64,000 nt of DNA from an uncultured Peptoniphilus sp. (GCF_946222045.1 NZ_CAMILN010000001.1:1-64000), one strand, 5' to 3'; shown: positions 25,307 through 35,179, numbered from the stretch's first letter. Numbers and translations are program-made. The notes: generated by a model from the sequence alone, not told the origin.

Positions 25307-25850
25307 GGGAGTTCACTTCCTTCATAGCCTCTTCAAATTCTTCCCTTGTTATACCAAAGGAATTTAATTTGCTAAGGGTCTTTTTTCCATTTCCATATCC
25401 TATTTTTAGGATTTCAGAAAGCATTTCACGTCTACTGCTTGCATCATCAGAGTTTATTAGGTCGTTCTTTATTAAGTCGGCCATGGTAAATTCTGTTGAT
25501 TTTTCTGCTTTTGTTGCCCTTGCAGCCTTTAGGGCCTTTAGGATTTCTTCTGGAGATGCATTTTCAACTCCAATATCCCCATGCTTTGTGGAGACCCTCT
25601 GAGAAAGGTAGGCATGCTTGGCAGTGGGAATCTCATCAGCAATTCTCTTTCTTATTTGTGACCCCACATAGTCAGAGTCTGTGAAAATTATTATTCCCTT
25701 CTTCTTGTCCATTTCCTTTAAGAGATTTATTAATTTTCTTCCGAAAGCAAAGCCGTGAGTGGTTATAATTTCTGCATCAACTGCTTTTTTAATAGCAATT
25801 TCATCATCACGACCCTCTGCGACAATTACTTCTTTAATTGTCATCTTCAT
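25299..25850 (-). CDS. rnmV: Ribonuclease M5
   Basis: 183 residues; it trims the 5S rRNA precursor. The TOPRIM domain shows the catalytic glutamate in VIVAEGRDD (near 12) and the FTDSDYVGSQIRKRI aspartates (near 57-60), then the M5-specific RVSTKHGDIGVENA and C-terminal part. It overlaps tatD by 4 bases and ksgA by 8, a common Firmicutes order (tatD-rnmV-ksgA). Confidence 0.94.
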   Translation of the reverse strand: MKMTIKEVIVAEGRDDEIAIKKAVDAEIITTHGFAFGRKLINLLKEMDKKKGIIIFTDSDYVGSQIRKRIADEIPTAKHAYLSQRVSTKHGDIGVENASPEEILKALKAARATKAEKSTEFTMADLIKNDLINSDDASSRREMLSEILKIGYGNGKKTLSKLNSFGITREEFEEAMKEVNSHR

Positions 25851-26611
25851 ATTCCAAAAAACCTCTTTGTATTTTCTGCCGTTATTCTTTCTACTTCTTC
25901 TGGGTCAATTTGCCTTAGGTCTGCAATATATTGGCAGACAAACTTAACAAGCTTAGGCTCATTTCTCTTGCCCCTGTGAGGAACAGGTGTCATGTAGGGA
26001 CAGTCTGTCTCAAGGAGTAGCCTATCAAGTGGGACTTTCTTTGCAACTTCTTTTGGAGTCTTTGCATTCTTAAAAGTAACTGCACCCCCAAGGGCAATGT
26101 AGTCTCCCATCTTCACATACTCTTCCATCATCTCAACTGATTGGGAGAAGCAGTGGATCAAGGCAGTAAATTCATATTTTTCATGGGCCTCTTTTAAGAT
26201 GTCAAAAGTGTCCTTTACTGCATCACGAGAGTGGATGACAATATTTTTGCCAAGTCTTGCTGCAAGTTCAATTTGTCTTTTAAAGATTTCTTTTTGTACA
26301 TCTCTTGGAGAGTTGTCATAATAATAATCTAGACCAATTTCTCCAAGAGCCATTACTTTTCCATTTTTTGAAAGTTCAATTAACCTTTCTTCCACCCCAT
26401 CATCATAAGTCTTTGCCTCATGAGGGTGGACTCCAATGGCTGCATAAATATTTTCATACTTATTTGCAAGTTCCACTGACCTCTCTGATGATGGGAGGTC
26501 AGAGGAATTATTTATTACAAGTTCTATTCCATTATCGCCTAGGCTCTTGATTAGGCTATCTCTATCTTCATCAAAGGCCTGATCATCTAGGTGGACATGT
26601 GAATCTATCAT
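25847..26611 (-). CDS. tatD: TatD-family metal-dependent DNase
   Basis: 254 residues, TIM-barrel hydrolase. Metal ligands are visible in MIDSHVHLDD, ALGEIGLDYY, IVIHSRDA, ALIHCFS and LLETDCPYM. Family members are 3'-5' exonucleases linked to DNA repair and turnover. It lies 8 bp after metG and overlaps rnmV by four bases, so it belongs to the metG-tatD-rnmV-ksgA-arsR transcription unit. The start has TTAGGAG upstream. Confidence 0.93.
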   Translation of the reverse strand: MIDSHVHLDDQAFDEDRDSLIKSLGDNGIELVINNSSDLPSSERSVELANKYENIYAAIGVHPHEAKTYDDGVEERLIELSKNGKVMALGEIGLDYYYDNSPRDVQKEIFKRQIELAARLGKNIVIHSRDAVKDTFDILKEAHEKYEFTALIHCFSQSVEMMEEYVKMGDYIALGGAVTFKNAKTPKEVAKKVPLDRLLLETDCPYMTPVPHRGKRNEPKLVKFVCQYIADLRQIDPEEVERITAENTKRFFGI

Positions 26612-26619
26612 CTTTTCTC

Positions 26620-28575
26620 CTAACTAATTTTTGCTCCTGATTTAAGATCAGCTAAAGTTGATGCAAGACTTAGATTCTTTTCATCGTCTTCTGCTGCAAG
26701 GATCATTCCCTTGGATTCAACTCCTCTTAACTTAATTGGCTTTAGGTTCACAATCATTAGGACCTTCTTGCCAATTAAATCTTCTTTTTTGTAGTAGTCC
26801 TTGATGCCAGATACAACTTGTCTATCCATGTCGCCAACTTTTAATTTTAATACAAAAAGTTTGTCAGCATTTGGATGGTCTTCTACATCAACAACTTCAG
26901 CAACTCTTATATCAAGTTTGTCAAAATCATCTATAGTAACTTCTTCTTTTATATCTTCTTTTTCTTCCTTATTTTCTTTCATAAGTCTTGACTCTAATAG
27001 GGCTGTGTTTTCTTCGTTAAATCTTTCGATTTCAGCTTCTATATCAAGTCTTGGGAAGATGACTTCTCCCTTCTTAACCTTAGTTCCATCAGGAAGTAGA
27101 CCAAATACTCTTGAATCTTCCCACTTAACTTCTTCATCAAGACCAAGTTGCTCCCTAATCTTAAGTGAAGTTTCTCTGATGAATGGATAAATTAGAACAG
27201 AAACAATTCTCAAACTTTCTGCCAAGTTATATAAAACAGTGTTTAGTCTGTCCTTCTTGTCTTCATCCTTTGCAAGCTTCCAAGGTTCTGTTTCGTCAAC
27301 ATACTTGTTAGTCCTTCTTATTAACTTCCAAATTGATTCTAGGGCAACAGAGAATTCATAGTGTTCCATTGCTTTTTCAACATTATCTACAACAGAAACT
27401 GCAAGATTTTCTAAAACGTCATCAACATCTTCTCTTACACCCACGTCTTCGATTACTCCGTCGTTGTACTTGCCAACCATGGAGACAGTCCTTGAAAGTA
27501 GGTTACCAAGGTCATTGGCCAAGTCAGAGTTAAGTCTTTGCATGAATTTTTCTATGTTAAAGGATCCATCAGAACCAAAGGAGAATTCACGAAGTAGGAA
27601 GTACTTAAGAGCGTCAACTCCGTAAAGCTTAATAATTGGTTCAGGGTAAATAACATTTCCCTTGGACTTACTCATCTTGTCGTTGTCAAATAAAATCCAG
27701 CCGTGACCAAATACCTTGTCTGGTAGAGGTAGGTCAAGGGCCATTAGAATTGCTGGCCAAATAATAACGTGGAATCTGATGATTTCCTTTCCAACAAAAT
27801 GGACGCCAGCTGGCCAATAATCATTGAATTTCTCTTTGTCAGTTCCATAGCCAATTGCAGTTAAGTAGCAAGTTAGGGCATCAATCCAAACGTAGACAAC
27901 GTGCTTTGGATCAATAGGAACCTTAACTCCCCAGTCAAAAGTTGATCTTGAAACAGAAAGGTCTTCAAGTCCGCTTTCTCCTTCAAAGAAGTTTCTAACC
28001 ATTTCATTTTTTCTAAAAGCTGGCTCAATAAACTCTGGGTGGTCTTCGTAATATTTTAAAAGCTTGTCCTTGTATTTAGAAAGTCTAAAGAAGTAGGACT
28101 CTTCATTAGTAAGTTCAGTTGGTCTGCCACAGTCTGGACAAGTATGACCTTCACCTAGTTGAGCTTCAGTCCAGAAAGACTCACAAGGCTTACAATAGTA
28201 GCCCTTGTATTCGCCCTTGTAGATGTCTCCCTTGTCATAGAGCTTTTGGAAGATTTCTTGAACGTCCTTTTGGTGGTCCTCATCAGTTGACCTAACAAAG
28301 TAATCGTAGTCTATATCCATAATTTCCCAAAGCTTTTTGATGTTCTTAACAATTCCATCAACATAAGCCTTTGGCTCCATGCCAAATTCCTTAGCCTTAT
28401 CTTCTATTTTTTGGCCGTGTTCATCAGTACCAGTAGTAAAGAAAACATCGTAACCTTGCATTGTCTTAAATCTCTTTACGCAATCAACTGCCACAGTGCA
28501 ATAAGTGTGACCAATGTGAAGATTGTCACTTGGATAGTAAATTGGCGTTGTGACATAAAATTTTTTATTACTCAT
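26620..28575 (-). CDS. metG: Methionyl-tRNA synthetase
   Basis: 651 residues, class I synthetase charging tRNA-Met, with the C-terminal tRNA-binding (EMAP/Arc1p-like) extension from about 545 (DFDKLDIRVAEV). PSDNLHIGHTY carries the HIGH motif near 20, and KMSKSKG lies near 300. The zinc knuckle CKPC...CPDC is near 130-150. The ATG at 28575 has GGAGG five bases upstream and begins MSNKKFYVTTPIYY; a longer reading to 28632 adds unrelated residues. No T-box was found in front of it. Confidence 0.96.
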   Translation of the reverse strand: MSNKKFYVTTPIYYPSDNLHIGHTYCTVAVDCVKRFKTMQGYDVFFTTGTDEHGQKIEDKAKEFGMEPKAYVDGIVKNIKKLWEIMDIDYDYFVRSTDEDHQKDVQEIFQKLYDKGDIYKGEYKGYYCKPCESFWTEAQLGEGHTCPDCGRPTELTNEESYFFRLSKYKDKLLKYYEDHPEFIEPAFRKNEMVRNFFEGESGLEDLSVSRSTFDWGVKVPIDPKHVVYVWIDALTCYLTAIGYGTDKEKFNDYWPAGVHFVGKEIIRFHVIIWPAILMALDLPLPDKVFGHGWILFDNDKMSKSKGNVIYPEPIIKLYGVDALKYFLLREFSFGSDGSFNIEKFMQRLNSDLANDLGNLLSRTVSMVGKYNDGVIEDVGVREDVDDVLENLAVSVVDNVEKAMEHYEFSVALESIWKLIRRTNKYVDETEPWKLAKDEDKKDRLNTVLYNLAESLRIVSVLIYPFIRETSLKIREQLGLDEEVKWEDSRVFGLLPDGTKVKKGEVIFPRLDIEAEIERFNEENTALLESRLMKENKEEKEDIKEEVTIDDFDKLDIRVAEVVDVEDHPNADKLFVLKLKVGDMDRQVVSGIKDYYKKEDLIGKKVLMIVNLKPIKLRGVESKGMILAAEDDEKNLSLASTLADLKSGAKIS

Positions 28576-28826
28576 AAAACCTCCATAAAAAAACCCAATC
28601 CACTGGGATAAGGTCTTGGCATAAACTGTCAATATTCCGATAAATTTCTACATATATTAGAATAATTATAACTGAATAAGACTATAAAATCAATTTCAAG
28701 GTCTAATTTATCAACTTCTACTTAGGGGGTAAAATAATTTTATATGCCAAATTTTTTATCTTGATGTATAATAGATAATTGTTTCATAAATTAATTTTAT
28801 AAATGAATTCTAATCAGGAGGTTATT

Positions 28827-29816
28827 ATGAATAAAAATTTACTTAAGGGTCTGATTTTTTCTGGCCTTATTGGTCTTGTTGCCTACTTCTTGGGCAAGAG
28901 CTTCCCACTTGTTGGTGGACCTGTCTTTGGTATCCTACTGGGAATTATTTTAAATAATTTTAAAAGACCAGAGTCCTTTGAAGCTGGAATCAAGTTTACA
29001 TCCAAAAAAGTTTTGCAATACGCCGTAATCCTTTTGGGTTTTGGGCTTAATCTTGGAGAAATTATTGTTGTTGGTAAGTCATCACTTCTTATAATTCTTT
29101 CAACAATTTCCACTGCCTTAATTATTTCCTTTGTCGTTGCAAAAATTCTAAAGATTGATTCCAACATTGCAACTCTTGTTGGTGTTGGCTCATCAATTTG
29201 TGGTGGATCTGCCATTGCTGCAACTGCACCTGTCATCAACGCAAAGGACGAAGATGTTGCGACTTCTATTTCTGTAATATTTTTGTTTAACATCATCGCC
29301 GCTCTAATCTTCCCAACTCTTGGGGTTAAGCTTGGCATGACTCACACAGGCTTTGGCATGTGGGCAGGAACTGCTATTAACGACACATCTTCTGTTGTGG
29401 CAGCATCTGGAACTTGGTCCACAATGTTTAATGACGACACAGCTCTTAATTATGCGACAATTGTAAAATTAACAAGGACTCTTGCCATTATCCCAATCAC
29501 TCTTGGTCTTGGCATTATCAAGTCAAAGGAAAGCACAGAAAAAGTTAGCGTTCTTAAAACTTTCCCAACTTTTATCTTATTCTTCCTTCTTGCATCAATT
29601 ATCACAACTGTCCTTCCACTACCTGACTCCTTCTTGTCAGCTATGAAGTTCTTGTCAAAGTTCTTTATAATTATGGCCATGTCAGCTATTGGTCTTAACA
29701 CAGACCTTAAAAAATTAATTTCTCAAGGTGGCAAGGCAATCATAGAAGGTGCCCTTTGCTGGATAGGAATTATTTGTGTCAGCTTGTTTATGCAACACTT
29801 ATTACACATTTGGTAA
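28827..29816 (+). CDS. YeiH/UPF0324-family membrane transporter
   Basis: 329 residues with about ten membrane segments. Family marks are GPVFGILLGIIL, LGFGLNLGEI, VGSSICGGSAIAATAPVI and WAGTAINDTSSVVAA. The family is annotated as putative sulfate exporter, on thin functional evidence. The ATG at 28827 follows AGGAGG by five bases; an earlier in-frame ATG at 28803 lacks one. A TATAAT at 28767-28772 is the likely -10. It is monocistronic and divergent from metG. Confidence 0.85.
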   Translation: MNKNLLKGLIFSGLIGLVAYFLGKSFPLVGGPVFGILLGIILNNFKRPESFEAGIKFTSKKVLQYAVILLGFGLNLGEIIVVGKSSLLIILSTISTALIISFVVAKILKIDSNIATLVGVGSSICGGSAIAATAPVINAKDEDVATSISVIFLFNIIAALIFPTLGVKLGMTHTGFGMWAGTAINDTSSVVAASGTWSTMFNDDTALNYATIVKLTRTLAIIPITLGLGIIKSKESTEKVSVLKTFPTFILFFLLASIITTVLPLPDSFLSAMKFLSKFFIIMAMSAIGLNTDLKKLISQGGKAIIEGALCWIGIICVSLFMQHLLHIW

Positions 29817-29841
29817 GATTTAAAGTTTTATAATTTATTTT

Positions 29842-29867
29842 GCAGCCTTAAGGGGCTGCTTTTTTTT
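29842..29867 (+). terminator. Terminator of the YeiH-family gene
   Basis: GCAGCC-TTAAGG-GGCTGC followed by eight T. Confidence 0.85.
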
Positions 29868-29945
29868 ATAATTTTTTTTGAGCATTCCAAATTTTTATAA
29901 AATATTTATAAGCTTATAATCTCCACCAAAAATAGACAAAAAAAT

Positions 29946-29965
29946 AAAGGCCCTCTCGAGCCTTT
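29946..29965 (-). terminator. Terminator of the lysine ABC transporter operon
   Basis: AAAGGC and GCCTTT pair around an 8-base loop just past the last stop codon; a T-rich stretch follows on the minus strand. Confidence 0.65.
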
Positions 29966-29968
29966 TCT

Positions 29969-30700
29969 TTATAAAACCATGGACAAAAATTCCTTTGCCC
30001 TTTGTGTCTTTGGATTTGTGAAAAATTCTTTTGAGTCTTCGTCTTCTGCTATGACTCCCTTGTCCATAAAGAGAACCCTGTTGGACACGTCTCTTGCGAA
30101 ACCCATCTCGTGAGTTACAACAAGCATTGTGAGTCCCTCTTCTGCCAAGTCCCTCATAACATTTAGGACTTCCTTAACCATCTCTGGGTCAAGAGCTGAT
30201 GTTGGTTCATCAAAAAGTAGGACTTCAGGATTCATGGCAAGGGACCTTGCTATTGCCACCCTCTGCTTTTGTCCACCAGATAGGGATGTTGGCCTTGCGT
30301 CTCTAAAAGGATACATGCCAACTTTTTCAAGGAATTGGTCTGCAATCTTAACTGCCTCGTCGCGAGACCTCTTTAGGACCTTAACTTGTCCTATTACACA
30401 ATTCTCAAGTACAGACATGTTGTTAAAGAGGTTAAAGGATTGAAAAACCATTCCAACCTTTGTCCTGTAATTATTAATAGAAGAATTTTCTTCTAAGATG
30501 TTTTCTCCGTGGTATAAAATCCTTCCAGAGTCTGGTTCTTCCAAACGGTTGATGCATCTTAAGAGAGTTGACTTACCTGATCCAGATGAGCCAATTATTG
30601 AAACAACTTCGCCCTTTTGGACCTTAAAATTTATTCCCTTTAAAACTTCATTTGCTCCAAAACTTTTTTCCAAGTTTTCGATTTCAAAAATATTGGCCAT
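29969..30700 (-). CDS. Lysine (basic/polar amino acid) ABC transporter, ATP-binding subunit
   Basis: 243 residues, full-length GlnQ-type ATPase. Walker A is GSSGSGKST (near 37), Q-loop MVFQSFNLF, signature [15 protein letters not shown] (near 135), Walker [13 protein letters not shown] and the H-loop VVTHEMGFA. It starts one base after the permease stop. The operon is headed by a lysine riboswitch (32450-32620), so lysine is the inferred substrate, although GlnQ-type ATPases alone do not show specificity. Confidence 0.93.
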   Translation of the reverse strand: MANIFEIENLEKSFGANEVLKGINFKVQKGEVVSIIGSSGSGKSTLLRCINRLEEPDSGRILYHGENILEENSSINNYRTKVGMVFQSFNLFNNMSVLENCVIGQVKVLKRSRDEAVKIADQFLEKVGMYPFRDARPTSLSGGQKQRVAIARSLAMNPEVLLFDEPTSALDPEMVKEVLNVMRDLAEEGLTMLVVTHEMGFARDVSNRVLFMDKGVIAEDEDSKEFFTNPKTQRAKEFLSMVL

Positions 30701-30701
30701 C

Positions 30702-31472
30702 TCACACCTCTTCCTTTACTTCTATAACTTCTGCTGTTGATTGTGATCCGTAAATCTTATAAGATCCATCTCCGTCCAACTTCTTTTCAACAAGCTTCAT
30801 AATTTGACTCACACTTACAGTTAAGACTAAATAAATTAAAGCTGTTATGAAGAAGACTTCGAAATATCTAAGATAAGTTCCTGCAGCTGACTTTGAAATG
30901 AAGAATAGTTCTGAAACAGAAATTACATTAAGAACCGAAGAGTCCTTGATGTTTACAATAAATTCATTTCCAACTGAAGGGATAATATTTCTCACAGCTT
31001 GAGGAAGGACAACTTCGGTCATTGTTTGCCAATGAGTCATTCCAATGGAAAGGGCTCCTTCAGTTTGTCCCCTGTCCACAGATATGATCCCACCTCTTAT
31101 TATCTCTGCCATATAAGCTCCTGTGTTGACAGAAACTATAATTAGGGCTGAAGGCATAGCTGCCATATTTAAATTAAAATATTGAAGGGATCCGTAATAA
31201 AACATCATGGCTTGAACCATCATTGGAGTTCCCCTAATAACTTGGATATAAATGCTAATGATGACATTTAAAATCTTTAGGCCCACCCTCTTAAAGGCAG
31301 ATGACTTTTTATTTACTTTTGTTGTTCTTACTATTGCGATTAAAAGACCTATTAAAAAACCAATTAAAGTACCCACAACGGCAATTATAATTGTATTAAT
31401 AGTCCCCTCAACAAAGAGGGGGCCATATTCTTTTAATAAAAATCCAATCCATCCAAAAAAACTACTTGGCAT
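30702..31472 (-). CDS. Lysine ABC transporter, permease subunit
   Basis: 256 residues with about five to six membrane segments. The polar amino-acid permease (HisM/GlnP) pattern is clear: [12 protein letters not shown] near 95, [13 protein letters not shown] near 135, and the ATPase-contact loop [21 protein letters not shown] near 160. The C-terminal tail is unusually long and charged. It sits between the binding-protein gene (15 bp) and the ATPase gene (1 bp), in one operon. Confidence 0.93.
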   Translation of the reverse strand: MPSSFFGWIGFLLKEYGPLFVEGTINTIIIAVVGTLIGFLIGLLIAIVRTTKVNKKSSAFKRVGLKILNVIISIYIQVIRGTPMMVQAMMFYYGSLQYFNLNMAAMPSALIIVSVNTGAYMAEIIRGGIISVDRGQTEGALSIGMTHWQTMTEVVLPQAVRNIIPSVGNEFIVNIKDSSVLNVISVSELFFISKSAAGTYLRYFEVFFITALIYLVLTVSVSQIMKLVEKKLDGDGSYKIYGSQSTAEVIEVKEEV

Positions 31473-31487
31473 ATTTATCTCCTATAC

Positions 31488-32342
31488 TTATTCACCTAGT
31501 GGTTGGTTAACAACAGCTTCTTCCATTATGCTTTGTCTTTCATCTTCAGAAATATTTGAAAGAGCTTCGTTTACTTGGTCAAGAAGTTCTGTGTTACCTT
31601 TTTTAACTCCTACTGCAATTGATGTGTCTTCAACAGAAGTTTGGAATCCATTAGCTTCATCAAATTCAACAAAAGTTAAGTCGTCATTTGCTGCTACAGC
31701 TGATAGGGCTCCAGGTCTTTCTGAAATGTAACCGTCAATCTTTCCACTTCTAAGAGCAACTATCATTGCTGGGAAAGTTTCAAGTGCAGTTGATTTGTTT
31801 ACGCCTTCCATTTGATCAATAACATCGTAGTGGAAAGTGTTAAGTTGACCAGTTATATTTGCTCCTGCAAAATCATTAATGCTTTTTGCATTAACAAGAG
31901 GAGAGTCTTTTTTAACAACAACTACAAGGTCTGATGTGTAGTAAGTGTCAGAGAAGTCAAGAGTTTCCTTTCTCTCTTCAGTTGGACTCATGCCTGCTAT
32001 AATAAGGTCGATTTTTCCAGATGTAATAGCTGGAGTAAGACCATTCCATTCAGTTTTTACAATTTCTAGATTTTTGTCCATGGACTCAGCAATTTTCTTT
32101 GCGATCTCAACATCGTATCCACCAGCGTAGCCACCTGCTGCAATTGCGTAGCCGTGTTCTTCGCCAGTTTGTGTCCAGTTAAATGGAGCGTAGTCACATT
32201 CCATTCCAACTCTTAATGTGTCTGAGTCAGCTGGTGCAGCAGCTGATCCTCCATCACCCTTTGGGTTACAAGCTGTTAAAAGCATTGTTCCTGCTATAGC
32301 TCCAACTACTAGTAATCTTCTTGCGTTTCTTCTTAAATTCAT
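31488..32342 (-). CDS. Lysine ABC transporter, substrate-binding lipoprotein
   Basis: 284 residues. Lipoprotein signal peptide with lipobox LLTAC (Cys25), then a Gly/Ser/Ala linker and a family 3 solute-binding domain (LRVGMECDYAPFNW, YDVEIAKKIAESM, DLIIAGMSPTEERKETLDFS). It would be anchored on the outer face of the membrane. It is the first gene after the lysine riboswitch, with GGAGG before the ATG. Confidence 0.94.
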   Translation of the reverse strand: MNLRRNARRLLVVGAIAGTMLLTACNPKGDGGSAAAPADSDTLRVGMECDYAPFNWTQTGEEHGYAIAAGGYAGGYDVEIAKKIAESMDKNLEIVKTEWNGLTPAITSGKIDLIIAGMSPTEERKETLDFSDTYYTSDLVVVVKKDSPLVNAKSINDFAGANITGQLNTFHYDVIDQMEGVNKSTALETFPAMIVALRSGKIDGYISERPGALSAVAANDDLTFVEFDEANGFQTSVEDTSIAVGVKKGNTELLDQVNEALSNISEDERQSIMEEAVVNQPLGE

Positions 32343-32383
32343 GATATACCTCCGTAAAAATCTTCGGTAACTATCAAAAAGTA

Positions 32384-32416
32384 ATAAAAAAAACAGTTTG
32401 GGAAATCCAAACTGTT
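32384..32416 (-). terminator. Expression-platform terminator of the lysine riboswitch
   Basis: AACAGTTTGG and CCAAACTGTT form a ten-pair stem followed on the minus strand by eight T, between the aptamer and the first gene. Lysine binding should favour this hairpin and stop transcription. Confidence 0.85.
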
Positions 32417-32449
32417 AAAATGTCTAATTATGTAAGACAAAGTATTTAA

Positions 32450-32620
32450 CCTTAGATAGCTCCCCACTAAATCGTGACAGTCATGCAAATGTTGTTTGCA
32501 TGCCCAGCATATTATCTGTTACCAATAATACACTTCGGCGAAATCTCCTTTCATCTCCCTTCATCGCATGGTCTTGCTCTGAGAGATTACTGATAGGTCC
32601 CGCGCCTCTATCGTATTTTT
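32450..32620 (-). promoter_or_regulatory. Lysine riboswitch (L-box) aptamer
   Basis: Read on the minus strand, the conserved elements come in the known order. ATAGAGGCGCGG opens, then AGTAA. GAAAGGAGATTTCGCCGAAG is next, then TGCTGGGCATGC, and TGACTGTCAC just before GGGGAGCTATC closes. The P1 strands GATAGAGG and AGCTATC pair. A terminator follows. This identifies the downstream ABC transporter as a lysine importer that is switched off at high lysine. Confidence 0.93.
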
Positions 32621-32844
32621 CAATACAATTTATTTAATTGTTTCATCAATTATATAGGGGGGATTTTTAAAAGTCAAGGACAATTTTTATTTTCTTGCAA
32701 AATTATTGCAAGCTCTTGCTTTTTTATCGGATTAAAAATTCTCAATAAGATTGATAAATGAATCTTTAGATAGCTTTTATAAACTTGTAAATATTTCTAT
32801 AAATTTTTTATAAAATTTCTTTAAAAACTCTCTTTTTTAATTTT

Positions 32845-33114
32845 TTTGACTTTTAAATTGTTTGTAAATCTCTGATTTTTTATAAAGTCATAAAAATTTA
32901 TAAGGTCACAAGAATTTATTAAGTCATAGATTTTTATTAAGTTACAGGTTTTTATAAAACCTCAGTTTTTTGTAAGTTCATAAATTTTTGCAAGTCTATA
33001 AATATTTATGAGTTTACAATTTTTTCGCACTTCATAAAAATTCTTTAATTATCAAAATTTTATTAGTTAAAAGTTTTTAGAACTTTATAGTTTTTTATCA
33101 AGTCAATAATTCTT
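32845..33114. repeat. Array of degenerate 18-bp repeats (array 2)
   Basis: Fifteen consecutive 18-bp units without a gap, plus weaker ones to about 32778. Examples: TGTAAATCTCTGATTTTT (32863), TATAAAGTCATAAAAATT (32881), TATAAGGTCACAAGAATT (32899), TATTAAGTCATAGATTTT (32917), TGTAAGTTCATAAATTTT (32971) and TATTAGTTAAAAGTTTTT (33061). Approximate consensus TATNAAGTCATAAATTTT. Stops in the units exclude coding. The array fills the gap between the SLH gene's terminator and the lysine riboswitch region. Confidence 0.75.
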
Positions 33115-33148
33115 ACCTACCAAGAAACTTTTAAAGGCAATAAAAAAA

Positions 33149-33166
33149 GACTCCCCTAAGGGAGCC
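33149..33166 (-). terminator. Terminator of the SLH-protein gene
   Basis: CTCCC-CTAA-GGGAG with extra flanking pairs, followed by seven T on the minus strand. Confidence 0.8.
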
Positions 33167-33182
33167 CATAAAAATTTTATTT

Positions 33183-34910
33183 TTATTTCCACATGTCAAC
33201 TTCTGAAGTTGAGTTTAGTCTTTCTCTATCGTGAGTGTTTGCTGCATCAAGAATGTTGTAGTAAGCCCAGAAGCCTTCATTAACATCAGAGAACTTGTTA
33301 AGTGATGAAGTGTTCACATTGTTAAGTGAGTTCTTGTTTGTGTTTCTGTTAAATACAGAGTTTAGGATTGTAACAGCTTCTGCTCTTGTAATCTTAGCAT
33401 TTGGTTTGAAGCTTCCGTCTGGGTAACCAGTTACATTTTTGTTGCCGTAAAGTTTGTCAATTGCGTCTTTTGCCCAGTGGTCTTTAACATCTTGGAAGTC
33501 TGATGATCCATCCTTTTCATTTTTGATGTAGCCAGAGATCATTTGTGCAAATTCTGCTCTTGTGATGCTTTCGTTTGGTTTAAATGTTCCATTAGGGTAA
33601 CCAGAGATTAGTCCCTTGCCAACAACATAGTTAACTGCCTTTGAGTACCAATCGTCGCTTGCATCAGAGAACTTTGTTGCTCCAGATGTTCCAAAGTTTG
33701 TTCCACCATTTAGAAGTGTAGCAAACATTTGAGCTGCTTCTGCTCTTGTTACATTTGCTTGTGGCTTAAATGTTCCATCTGGATATCCCTTGATGTAAGC
33801 AATTGCCTTAACTTCTTCTACTGCATTTTTTGTTACCTTATAGTCAATCTTAGTGATATTTTTGTCCTTGTCTTTTGCTTCGATTTTAATTGTTTCGCCA
33901 TAGATTAGGGCTCTATCTAAGAAAGCTGTAAATACTCCAGCATTGTTTACATAAGTGTTGGAGATTTTTTTGCCAGATGCGTCATAAACTGTGATTTCAT
34001 CATCAGTGTTTGCAGTACCCTTTACAAGTTTTTGTCCGTCAAGGGCTTCAGTAATTTTGAATTTTTTGTTTTCAACTTCTTTTTTATCAGTGTAGAATCT
34101 TAGGTCGTCGAGATTTCTTTCTCTAAGGCTTTCGCTTAAAACAACTGTGAAGTATGAGTTTTTATCAGTTCTAAAGCTTCCAAGTAGTTCGCCATCCCTG
34201 TAAACTCTAATGTTTTCGAAAGGATGGTTTTTGATAAATCCTGTCAAAGTTCTACCCATAAGTCTAAGATCAGTTGCATCTATTTTTGATCCCTTGATGT
34301 CCTTGTAGTTGTCGTTTTTAACTTCAACTTTGTCAGATCTGTAATCTTCATATTCTGCATAGATAGTTACACTTTTGCCTTCCTTGATATCATGCTTAAC
34401 TTCAAAAGTTCCGTCACTTTTAGCTCTTCCAAGATAAGATCCATATCTTCTTAAGTCTCTATATCCATCTTCTAGAACATAAATCTTAGCATCAGCTGAT
34501 GTTTCACCCTTGATATATTTTCCATCATATCTTACATTTTTAAGAGTGATATTTCTGTATTTTCTTCTATTTTCTTCTTTCTTTTCTTTTTCTTCTTTTT
34601 CTTTTCTTAATTTATCAGCTTCTTCTTTAGCCTTTTGAGCCTCTTCTTTTGCTTTTTCAGCTTCTTTTTTTGCTTTTTCAGCTTCTTCTCTTGCTTTCTT
34701 TTCAGCTTCAGTTTCTGTTTTTCCAGCTTCTCCTGTTTCTTGATCTTCAGATTCTTCACCTGTTTTATTTCCAGGATTTGTATCTGTTACTTTTGTTTCT
34801 GTACTTGTATTAGTTGTTCCTTCACCAGTTGCGAAAGCAGATACTGGGATTGATGCTGCTAAAACTCCTGCTAAGGCTAGGGTTAAATACTTTTTGCTAT
34901 ATGGTTTCAT
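33183..34910 (-). CDS. SLH-domain surface protein
   Basis: 575 residues. A Sec signal peptide (about 1-28, ending SAFA) is followed by a Thr/Glu-rich stretch. A highly charged helix of repeated EEAEKAK units covers about 65-115. Two or three beta-rich domains (about 120-375) follow, recalling bacterial Ig-like or adhesin folds (ITLKNVRYDGKYIKGET; GQKLVKGTANTDDEITVY). Three S-layer homology repeats close it (IKGYPDGTFKPQANVTRAEA, ISGYPNGTFKPNESITRAEF, VTGYPDGSFKPNAKITRAEA). SLH repeats bind secondary cell-wall polymer, so it should coat the cell. It is monocistronic with AGGAGG. Confidence 0.9.
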   Translation of the reverse strand: MKPYSKKYLTLALAGVLAASIPVSAFATGEGTTNTSTETKVTDTNPGNKTGEESEDQETGEAGKTETEAEKKAREEAEKAKKEAEKAKEEAQKAKEEADKLRKEKEEKEKKEENRRKYRNITLKNVRYDGKYIKGETSADAKIYVLEDGYRDLRRYGSYLGRAKSDGTFEVKHDIKEGKSVTIYAEYEDYRSDKVEVKNDNYKDIKGSKIDATDLRLMGRTLTGFIKNHPFENIRVYRDGELLGSFRTDKNSYFTVVLSESLRERNLDDLRFYTDKKEVENKKFKITEALDGQKLVKGTANTDDEITVYDASGKKISNTYVNNAGVFTAFLDRALIYGETIKIEAKDKDKNITKIDYKVTKNAVEEVKAIAYIKGYPDGTFKPQANVTRAEAAQMFATLLNGGTNFGTSGATKFSDASDDWYSKAVNYVVGKGLISGYPNGTFKPNESITRAEFAQMISGYIKNEKDGSSDFQDVKDHWAKDAIDKLYGNKNVTGYPDGSFKPNAKITRAEAVTILNSVFNRNTNKNSLNNVNTSSLNKFSDVNEGFWAYYNILDAANTHDRERLNSTSEVDMWK

Positions 34911-35179
34911 ATAAATTTCCTCCTAATTTAAAATATAAAATATTTTTATACTTCTTAATTCATACTATGTCACTGAGTTTAAATCCTTTTTGTGATAGGA
35001 ATGTGATAACTTAGAGGTTTTTATTAGATTTAATCTTTTCTTAACAATTTGTAATTTTACAGAAATAATTTTTTCTATTAAAAAAACTAATAATGACCTA
35101 AGTTTTTGCCAAAAATTTCTATCACAAAAAACCTTGCTATCTAAAAATTCACCTAATTCTAATCACAAAATTCTAAAAA

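Noticed and set aside
32845..33114. The 18-bp arrays as CRISPR arrays
   Set aside because: There are no unique spacers between identical repeats, units abut directly and vary, and no cas genes are near.
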